Shown here in pieces: positions 58,338-64,000 of a stretch of DNA of 64,000 nt. The DNA is taken from the NCBI RefSeq assembly GCF_900101765.1, contig NZ_LT627735.1, positions 434,001-498,000 on the forward strand, in the 5' to 3' direction. Made by a program: the position numbers and the translations under genes. The notes under the pieces are model-generated. The model was given only the letters and a program-made list of their open reading frames with translations, made no database searches and was not told where the DNA came from. Source of the stretch: Nonlabens sp. Hel1_33_55 (lineage in GTDB: Bacteria > Bacteroidota > Bacteroidia > Flavobacteriales > Flavobacteriaceae). Each line of letters starts with the position of its first letter. Position 1 is the stretch's first letter.

Positions 58338-59813
58338 ATGATCTGGTTCTGGAAAAATTGGTTTTTGACCGCATTGATCATCAACTATTTGGTGGCGCTC
58401 AGTGCTGCATTTTTCTTGATACGCAATAACCAGAATCCACGTAAGACAGTCACCTCTTTACTTTTTTTGGTTGCTTTTCCATTTGTAGGTCTAGCGGTCT
58501 ACTATTTCTTCGGACTTGAATATCGCAAATCAAAAATCTTCAAGCGCAAGGATCTTAACTCTCATCATCTGGTAGAACGCTGGAATAATAGGCTTTTTAT
58601 GGATGATAAGAAGCTAGCGAAATATGAGGAGTCATTTCTTGAAGATCGGGTAAAAATGGTGCGGTTGTTACGCCACAATCAAAAATCACCTTTGACTCTA
58701 CGCAATGATCTTGAAGTATTATACAATGGAGAAAATACGTTTGAATCTATTTTCAAGGCTCTCGATCAAGCCAAAGACCACATACATTTGGAATATTTCA
58801 TTTTCAACGATGATACTATAGGTAACAAATTCATCGACCATCTTGTTGATGCAAGAGAACGCGGCGTTGAAGTAAAACTGATCTACGATTCGGTAGGTAG
58901 TGACTTATCAAGAACTGGAAAGAAACGAATGACAGATGCCGGTATAATCTATCACTCTTTTATGCCGGTACTTTTTTCCAGATTCACCAGAAAAGCAAAT
59001 TATCGCAATCACCGCAAGATCTGTATTGTTGATGGGCACATTGGGTTTTTAGGTGGTGTGAACGTTAGTGATGAATATGTAAATACTCCAGATCGTGACC
59101 CTAAGGATTACTGGCGTGACACTCATTTACGCATTGAAGGTCATGCAGTAAAAAGTCTACAGGCACAATGGCTTCTTAATTGGTTTTTTGTTTGTGATGG
59201 AGAATACCATGAGGTTGATGAAGAGATCAAGGATAGCTATTTTCCAGAAATCGATGAGAAAGAAAACAAGGCTGTACAGATTGCTGCAAGTGGACCAGAT
59301 ACAGACTGGTCCAACATTATGGAAGCAATATTTGCAGGAATTAATAGCGCAGAAAAGTCCATAAGAATCACAACGCCTTACTTTATTCCTAATGAAGCTA
59401 TTTTAATCGCTCTTAAAAGTGCTGCTAGATCAGGAATCGATGTAGAAATCATGGTTCCCAGAATTGGGGATAGTTGGGCGGCGAGATATGCATCACGATC
59501 TTATTTTGAGGAAATAATGGAAAGTGGTATCAAGATCTATTGGTACTGCAAGGGAATGCTTCATGCAAAAACGATGGTAGTTGATGATAAGTTCCTCACG
59601 ATAGGAACCTGTAATATGGATTACCGTAGCTTTGATATTAACTTTGAGATCAATGCCTTGATATTTGATGCAGACACGGCACGCAGTCTAGATGATAAAT
59701 TTGATGAAGATTTAAAGGATTGCCAGCAGTTGGATCTGGAAGAATGGAGAGATAGATCCAAATTCTATAAATTCAAAGAGTCTTTTTGTAGATTGTGGGC
59801 ACCATTATTATAA
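58338..59813 (+). CDS. cls: Cardiolipin synthase
   Basis: Phospholipase-D-superfamily membrane enzyme condensing two phosphatidylglycerols. The 491 residues have two N-terminal membrane helices (about 8-28 and 38-58) and two HKD motifs, NHRKICIVDGHIGFLGGVN (about 225-243) and LHAKTMVVDDKFLTIGTCN (about 412-430), with FIFNDDTIGNKFID and RITTPYFIPNEAI before them. Length and layout match bacterial Cls of the ClsA type. Confidence 0.94.
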   Translation: MIWFWKNWFLTALIINYLVALSAAFFLIRNNQNPRKTVTSLLFLVAFPFVGLAVYYFFGLEYRKSKIFKRKDLNSHHLVERWNNRLFMDDKKLAKYEESFLEDRVKMVRLLRHNQKSPLTLRNDLEVLYNGENTFESIFKALDQAKDHIHLEYFIFNDDTIGNKFIDHLVDARERGVEVKLIYDSVGSDLSRTGKKRMTDAGIIYHSFMPVLFSRFTRKANYRNHRKICIVDGHIGFLGGVNVSDEYVNTPDRDPKDYWRDTHLRIEGHAVKSLQAQWLLNWFFVCDGEYHEVDEEIKDSYFPEIDEKENKAVQIAASGPDTDWSNIMEAIFAGINSAEKSIRITTPYFIPNEAILIALKSAARSGIDVEIMVPRIGDSWAARYASRSYFEEIMESGIKIYWYCKGMLHAKTMVVDDKFLTIGTCNMDYRSFDINFEINALIFDADTARSLDDKFDEDLKDCQQLDLEEWRDRSKFYKFKESFCRLWAPLL

Positions 59814-59814
59814 T

Positions 59815-60213
59815 ATGAAACCAGGTAAAATGACATTAGAAATAATCTTACTGCTTTTGCTATTAGGCCTTATAGCTGGATTCTTAAGCGGTAGTGTTGG
59901 AGTAGGTGGTGGCGTGGTAATGGTACCATTGGCTATCTGGTTTTTGGGATATGATCAATACCAGGCACAAGGTATGAGCCTTGCCGTGCTGGCCGTTCCA
60001 GTAACTTTTATAGCGGCTTATACTTATCATACTAGCGGGCATTTTCTAGACTGGCGTTATGCATTGATTATCGCTGCAGCGTTTGTTGTAGGAGGTTACT
60101 TTGGTTCTAAGATCGCCATAAATATTAACCAACAAGTGCTCAAAAAGATATTTGGCTTCGTACTATTGCTGGTAGCCATCAAAATGATTTTCTTTTCAAG
60201 CGCCAAAGCTTGA
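59815..60213 (+). CDS. Half-size TauE/SafE-type membrane protein
   Basis: 132-residue transporter-like protein with four hydrophobic segments. It carries a single family repeat: AGFLSGSVGVGGGVVMVPLA (about 21-40), GMSLAVLAVPVTFIAAYTYH (about 53-72) and a terminal helix ILLLVAIKMIF-like. Full TauE/SafE exporters are about 250 residues with two repeats, so this probably dimerises or needs a partner. A substrate (sulfite, sulfonate or other anion) is not inferable. Starts two bases after the cls stop. Confidence 0.78.
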   Translation: MKPGKMTLEIILLLLLLGLIAGFLSGSVGVGGGVVMVPLAIWFLGYDQYQAQGMSLAVLAVPVTFIAAYTYHTSGHFLDWRYALIIAAAFVVGGYFGSKIAININQQVLKKIFGFVLLLVAIKMIFFSSAKA

Positions 60214-60237
60214 TCCAATTAACCTAAAATTAAAAAC

Positions 60238-61089
60238 ATGAAAATGAATCGACTTATTTTACTTTTTCTATGCTGCGCGACTAGCTTAACGCTTCAAGCT
60301 CAAATAGAATCACCACAACCTAGCCCTAAGGCTAAGGTAATGCAGACCGTAGGTCTAACAGACATTACACTGGAATACTCCAGGCCAGCCATGAGAGATC
60401 GCGCCATATTTGGTAGTCTCGTTCCTTTTGGAGAGCTATGGAGAACAGGAGCTAACGAGAATACAAAGATCACATTCTCTGATGATGTAACTGTTGGCGG
60501 TGCAAAACTAGCTGCTGGTAGTTATGCTATTTACAGCAAGCCAGGTAATGATCAATGGGAAGTTATTTTTTATTCCAATACAGATAATTGGGGAACCCCA
60601 CAGGATTGGGATGAAAATCTAGTAGCTGCTACCGTTATGGCAAAACCTGTAACTACTGCTGACAAGCAACAAAACTTCGCTATCGAGATCAACAATCTTG
60701 AAATGAATGGAGCAGATCTTGAGATCAAATGGGATCAGACTATGGTAAGTGTTCCACTTGAAGTTCCTACTGACGAGAAGACGTTGCAAAGTATCAATCG
60801 CATCATGTCAGGCCCATCTGCAGGAGATTATTACAGTGCTGCAACCTTTTATATGGAAAGCGGTAAGGACATGAATCAGGCTTATGACTGGATCAATAAA
60901 GCTGTTGAGAAAAACCCAAATGCCTACTGGATGTGGAGAAGTAAATCCCTTATGGAAGCTCAAATGGGTAACAAGGACAAAGCGATCGCAAGTGCAAAAA
61001 GATCTATGGAATTAGCTGCTGCGGCACCTAATCCTGACTATGTAAGATTGAACAGAATTTCGCTTGAAGAATGGGGCGTTAAGATGTAA
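60238..61089 (+). CDS. DUF2911 exported protein with TPR-like tail
   Basis: 283-residue envelope protein with signal peptide MKMNRLILLFLCCATSLTLQA. The DUF2911 domain (about 25-180) has AKVMQTVGLTDITLEYSRPA, RAIFGSLVPFGELWRTGANE and LAAGSYAIYSKPG, then a TPR-like helical end (about 195-275; AYDWINKAVEKNPNAYWMWR). Family function is unknown; it is widespread in Bacteroidota. It stands alone after the half-size TauE gene and ends close to a palindrome copy and terminator. Confidence 0.85.
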   Translation: MKMNRLILLFLCCATSLTLQAQIESPQPSPKAKVMQTVGLTDITLEYSRPAMRDRAIFGSLVPFGELWRTGANENTKITFSDDVTVGGAKLAAGSYAIYSKPGNDQWEVIFYSNTDNWGTPQDWDENLVAATVMAKPVTTADKQQNFAIEINNLEMNGADLEIKWDQTMVSVPLEVPTDEKTLQSINRIMSGPSAGDYYSAATFYMESGKDMNQAYDWINKAVEKNPNAYWMWRSKSLMEAQMGNKDKAIASAKRSMELAAAAPNPDYVRLNRISLEEWGVKM

Positions 61090-61101
61090 GAATAATTGTC
61101 T

Positions 61102-61117
61102 CGCTTTCGCGAAAGCG
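61102..61117. repeat. 16-bp palindrome, exact copy, beside terminator
   Basis: CGCTTTCGCGAAAGCG (18-bp with flanks), 12 bases after the DUF2911 stop and about 11 bases before the terminator stem. Confidence 0.97.
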
Positions 61118-61126
61118 AACTAAACT

Positions 61127-61160
61127 CAAAACCGTTTCTATCTTTAGAAGCGGTTTTTTA
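61127..61160 (+). terminator. Terminator after the DUF2911 gene
   Basis: Stem AAACCGTTTCTA/TAGAAGCGGTTT (one G-U pair), loop TCTT, then a T-run. Confidence 0.8.
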
Positions 61161-61234
61161 TTGCGATAAACCTTAGTTAAAGCCCATTGCACGACGAGTA
61201 GATGGCTGTATTTTTATGGAAAATACTTACAACT

Positions 61235-61654
61235 ATGAAATTTTCAAGAAAAGCAGAAGCTCAATGGCAAGGAACCGGTAAAGAAGGTAAAGGCCACATA
61301 TCTACAGACAGTAAAGTAATGGTCGATGTTCCTTATTCATTTGGGACACGATTTGAAGGTGAGCAAAAAGGAACCAATCCTGAAGAATTATTAGGAGCAG
61401 CACACGCAGGTTGTTATACCATGCAATTGAGCTTTCTTTTAAATGAAGAGGACTTTACAGCAACAAAACTACACACAGACGCAAAGGTTCACTTTGAGGA
61501 CGGCGAGATAACCACAGTTGATCTTGACGTGACTGGTGAAGTGCCAGAAATTAGCGCAGATAAGTTCAAGGAAATTGCAACTAAAGCCAAAGAGGTTTGT
61601 CCAGTTTCTAAATTGTTCAAAGCAAAAGTAAACCTGAAGGTGACATTGAAATAA
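61235..61654 (+). CDS. OsmC-family peroxiredoxin-like protein
   Basis: Hydroperoxide-reducing stress protein, 139 residues from MKFSRKAEAQWQGTG; the frame extends to 61202 but this is the normal OsmC start. The peroxidatic Cys60 is in LGAAHAGCYTMQLSF and the second Cys lies in KEVCPVSKLF (about 122-131). The ATRGGR-like N-terminal strand is present. Together with tpx and oxyR it adds to the peroxide defence of the organism. Confidence 0.9.
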   Translation: MKFSRKAEAQWQGTGKEGKGHISTDSKVMVDVPYSFGTRFEGEQKGTNPEELLGAAHAGCYTMQLSFLLNEEDFTATKLHTDAKVHFEDGEITTVDLDVTGEVPEISADKFKEIATKAKEVCPVSKLFKAKVNLKVTLK

Positions 61655-61670
61655 TCATCTTAAATAATTA

Positions 61671-61707
61671 GAAAAATCCGCTACGGTTATCTGTAGCGGA
61701 TTTTTTA
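61671..61707. terminator. Bidirectional terminator, osmC / symporter
   Basis: Stem AAAAATCCGCTAC/GTAGCGGATTTTT around a GGTTATCT loop between convergent genes. Confidence 0.85.
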
Positions 61708-61725
61708 TTTCTATAAGTCTCTATA

Positions 61726-63501
61726 TTATTTCTCCTTCAGAATAGGCTGTGGCTTCATGGAGCTATCACTCCAGCCAGATTGTATGATCAATGCCAGCGC
61801 TATAGTCAGCAAAGCACCCAGCGGATTCAACCATAAGAAAGGCAGTATCTTGATCCCATTGTCTGCGAGGTCAACCAGATAACACGCCACCACAACAGCT
61901 TCAGAAATCAGAGCGGCTATAAAAATGGCGCGTCCTTTTATTTGTTTAAAATAGAAGGCGACCAAGAAAATTCCCAAAATGGTTCCATAGAAAAGTGAAC
62001 CAATAATATTCACAAGCTGAATTAGATTGTCAAATAGCGACACGACACTCGCGAAGGTAATGGCAATAACGCCCCATAATAGAGTAAACCATTTACTGGC
62101 TACCACAAAGTGGTCATCATCCTTTCCAGCGCCACGAAATCTTTTATAGATGTCAATGGTTGTGGTCGATGACAATGCATTTAATTCTGATGCTGTGGAA
62201 GACATGGCTGCGCTTATTATAACGGCGAGCAATAATCCAATCAAACCTTTGGGCAAGTGATTAAGGATAAAGTTGATGAATACAAAATCCTTATCGTTGG
62301 TCTCGGCACTTGGATCTGCTTTTGTGATGAGTTCGCGTGCTTTTTCGCGATTTAGTTCTTCGGTGTTTCTTAACCCTTTCAATTCGTTGCTTAAAGCATT
62401 TGACTTGGCTGAGGTTCCGTTTTCCAATAGTTTGCCGTAGGCAATTTGCTTCGTTTGCTTCTCTGCTAGAATCGCTTCATGCTGGAGTTGTAAGCTTTGG
62501 TAGTCTCCTGCATATTTACTTTTGAGAACCGCCTTTTCTGCAGCTGGATTAAAATTGAGCGGTGTAGAATTGAATTGGTAGAAGACGAAAACCATGACGC
62601 CTACCATCAAAATAAAGAACTGCATAGGAACTTTAAGCAAACCGTTGAATAGTAAACCTATACGCATTTGCTTGACTGATTTTCCAGACAAATACCGCTG
62701 TACCTGTGATTGATCGGTCCCAAAATAACTGAGCATCAAAAAACTCGCTCCAAACAGCGCGGTCCAAACATTATATCTGTCATCTAATGAGAAATCGAAA
62801 TCCAGAATTTTCATCTTGTCAGCGTTTCCTGCCATGGTCAAAGCATTGTCAAAGGAAACGCTGTCTGGAAGTTGGGTAACGATTAAAACAAATGCCGTTA
62901 CCATACCGGCCATTATGACGATCATTTGCTGCTTTTGAGTAACGTTCACCGCTTTGGTCCCACCAGATACGGTGTAGATAATCACTAGAATTCCAATGGC
63001 AATGTTGAGGTATTTCAACTCCCAATTCAACACGGCGCTCAATATAATGGCAGGCGCATAAATAGTGATTCCGGCCGCAAGACCTCTTTGTATCAAGAAT
63101 AGGATGGAAGCAAGTGATCTAGTTTTGACATCAAATCGCTTTTCAAGAAACTCGTATGCAGTGTACACTTTGAGTTTATGATAGATTGGGATAAAAGTCA
63201 CGCAGATAATAATCACCGCGATAGGCAGTCCAAAGTAAAATTGCACAAACTCCATCCCATCGGTATAGGCTTGTCCTGGAGTGCTCAAAAAGGTAATGGC
63301 ACTAGCCTGGGTCGCCATGACGGACAAACCAACGGTCCACCATCGCGCATCGCCACCTTTGATGTATTGCTCACTAGTTTGCTTGCCACGTGTTTTGTAA
63401 ACGCCGTAGAGTACTATAAATGCTAGGGTAGAAGCCAGGATAAACCAATCTACCATCGATAGCTCGCCCAGATTTCCTGAGAACAAATCAACTATTCCCA
63501 T
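61726..63501 (-). CDS. Sodium:solute symporter (SSS family)
   Basis: Na+-coupled uptake carrier of 591 residues with about 13-14 membrane helices. The SSS signature region reads TQASAITFLSTPGQAYTDGME (about 62-82), then VYTAYEFLEKRFD and the TM8-type AVIISAAMSSTASELNALSS segment (about 428-448). A long hydrophilic insertion (about 325-405, rich in Lys, Glu, Ala) occurs between helices. The substrate is not inferable. A 40-residue membrane protein gene overlaps its start, and a PIG-L deacetylase lies upstream. Confidence 0.9.
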   Translation of the reverse strand: MGIVDLFSGNLGELSMVDWFILASTLAFIVLYGVYKTRGKQTSEQYIKGGDARWWTVGLSVMATQASAITFLSTPGQAYTDGMEFVQFYFGLPIAVIIICVTFIPIYHKLKVYTAYEFLEKRFDVKTRSLASILFLIQRGLAAGITIYAPAIILSAVLNWELKYLNIAIGILVIIYTVSGGTKAVNVTQKQQMIVIMAGMVTAFVLIVTQLPDSVSFDNALTMAGNADKMKILDFDFSLDDRYNVWTALFGASFLMLSYFGTDQSQVQRYLSGKSVKQMRIGLLFNGLLKVPMQFFILMVGVMVFVFYQFNSTPLNFNPAAEKAVLKSKYAGDYQSLQLQHEAILAEKQTKQIAYGKLLENGTSAKSNALSNELKGLRNTEELNREKARELITKADPSAETNDKDFVFINFILNHLPKGLIGLLLAVIISAAMSSTASELNALSSTTTIDIYKRFRGAGKDDDHFVVASKWFTLLWGVIAITFASVVSLFDNLIQLVNIIGSLFYGTILGIFLVAFYFKQIKGRAIFIAALISEAVVVACYLVDLADNGIKILPFLWLNPLGALLTIALALIIQSGWSDSSMKPQPILKEK

Positions 63502-63610
63502 AAACCGAACTTAGGATGTAGAATGCCACGGCAAACATCAGGTTAGCGACGATCACGAGCACATACAATCGGTTCCACTTTTTAGAACTTTTGATCTTGT
63601 TTTGTTTCAA
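63488..63610 (-). CDS. 40-residue single-helix protein overlapping the symporter start
   Basis: Short gene with TTG start (63610) and TGA stop (63488-63490). The product starts MKQNKIKSSKKWNRLYVLVI and continues VANLMFAVAFYILSSVYGNS: a basic N-terminus, then one membrane helix (about 15-36). It overlaps the deacetylase 3' end by 29 bases and the symporter 5' end by 14. Its position and pattern fit a small accessory protein for the SSS carrier. The TTG start is the only candidate in frame; unproven. Confidence 0.6.
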   Translation of the reverse strand: MKQNKIKSSKKWNRLYVLVIVANLMFAVAFYILSSVYGNS

Positions 63611-64000
63611 GGTTAGGTTTGGTTTTACTCAAGCTTATCATATTTGCCAGCAACTTATAAGCGCCAGCAACTCCAACCGGCAACTCACGGAAGAGACTCA
63701 GTCCTGTATAAACCACATGACCATCTCCATATTCAGCAACGATCAGGCTGCCATCAGTTTGTGCTTCTCCTTTATCGCTCATTCCTAGAATAGGTTGAAA
63801 AGCAGGATCCCATTTTTCTGGAAAATATAATCCGCGTTCCTGAACCCAACCTTCAAAGTCTTTTTGAGTAATCTTATTAGGTACGTTCAGGACTTTATTT
63901 TCTGGATCTAAGAAAGTGACTGCAGCATTCTCGTCAGTAACTCGCTTTCGCGAAAGCGAGATCTCCAACGGTCCCAATACATCATTAGGAATACCGCGAT
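63582..64000 (-). CDS. PIG-L family deacetylase, C-terminal part (5' end outside window)
   Basis: C-terminal 139 codons of a protein that continues past the window edge; an apparent TTG at 63977 is internal. The visible part lacks the catalytic HPDD motif but has the C-terminal region of large Bacteroidota PIG-L/LmbE proteins: SRKRVTDENAAVTFLDPENK, QKDFEGWVQERGLYFPEKWD, and VVYTGLSLFRELPVGVAGAY near the end. The palindrome at 63943 encodes SLSRKR. It is upstream of the small membrane gene and the symporter, likely one transcript. Confidence 0.72.
   Translation of the reverse strand, partial: RGIPNDVLGPLEISLSRKRVTDENAAVTFLDPENKVLNVPNKITQKDFEGWVQERGLYFPEKWDPAFQPILGMSDKGEAQTDGSLIVAEYGDGHVVYTGLSLFRELPVGVAGAYKLLANMISLSKTKPNLETKQDQKF
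63943..63958. repeat. 16-bp palindrome, exact copy, inside the PIG-L gene
   Basis: CGCTTTCGCGAAAGCG within a perfect 20-bp palindrome (63941-63960, CTCGCTTTCGCGAAAGCGAG); LSRKR frame. Confidence 0.97.

Noticed and set aside
1..64000. Mobile elements, CRISPR arrays, prophage
   Set aside because: No transposase, integrase, phage structural gene or spaced direct-repeat array was found; the only dispersed repeat is the short palindrome.

Overview
The window looks like a chromosomal segment of a marine-type member of the Flavobacteriaceae (Bacteroidota). The evidence is low GC by eye, promoters with the Bacteroidota -7 box TAnnTTTG, weak ribosome sites, menaquinone genes, a DnaX without zinc cysteines, and lineage-typical families (DUF3822, DUF2853, DUF2452, DUF2911, M56-TonB antirepressor, PorT-like barrel). 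The genus cannot be fixed from sequence alone; a Nonlabens-like organism is a guess. Nearly all of the window is core chromosome: no transposase, phage, integron, plasmid or CRISPR structure was seen.

Layout. 1-4.97 kb: lolA-ftsK-dgkA-tpx on the minus strand, divergent from oxyR. 5-7.4 kb: menA-holA. 7.4-9.8 kb: a solo HsdR-N nuclease-like gene, a family 2 glycosyltransferase and an OmpA lipoprotein. 10-15.6 kb: a VTT membrane protein, a superfamily 2 helicase, an M28 peptidase, a carboxypeptidase-regulatory-like protein, rdgB and an esterase. 15.6-19.5 kb: menaquinone genes (hotdog thioesterase, isochorismate synthase, menD) and a DUF2853 gene. 19.6-24.5 kb: cytochrome c, PQQ-type sugar dehydrogenase, a tiny 37-residue gene, and a BlaR1/BlaI-type pair with a triple operator. 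24.6-28.5 kb: menB and a PAS sensor split by an in-frame amber codon. 28.5-38.7 kb: epimerase-gcvT, nnr, clpC, gyrA and a TPR protein. 38.7-43.1 kb: NlpC/P60, thiolase, a 7TM-HD phosphodiesterase, tRNA-Ser and tRNA-Pro. 43.5-48.2 kb: pdxH-sixA-ppk1-ppx polyphosphate operon and a beta-barrel gene. 48.3-52.9 kb: dnaX, the RNase P RNA, rsmD and DUF3822 genes. 53-61.7 kb: RecD-like helicase, DUF4126, kdsB, a hydrolase, a lytic transglycosylase, cardiolipin synthase, a half-size TauE, DUF2911 and OsmC. 61.7-64 kb: a sodium:solute symporter, an overlapping 40-residue membrane protein, and a PIG-L deacetylase running off the edge.

The standout feature is a dispersed perfect 16-bp palindrome, CGCTTTCGCGAAAGCG. 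I count 16 exact copies, 2 more with the 14-bp core and 2 more with the 12-bp core: 20 in 64 kb, where far fewer than one is expected. Copies are unusually evenly spaced (mean about 3.2 kb, never closer than 1.1 kb). Twelve sit inside protein genes, always in frame (encoding AFAKA-, LSRKR- or FRES-type peptides), seven lie between genes, and one is built into the RNase P RNA, apparently as a structural hairpin. Decayed relatives lie in the LolA signal peptide and on the start codon of the isochorismate synthase gene. The sequence does not say whether this is an uptake signal, a site for a chromosome-organising protein or a selfish palindrome, but the pattern is strong and testable.
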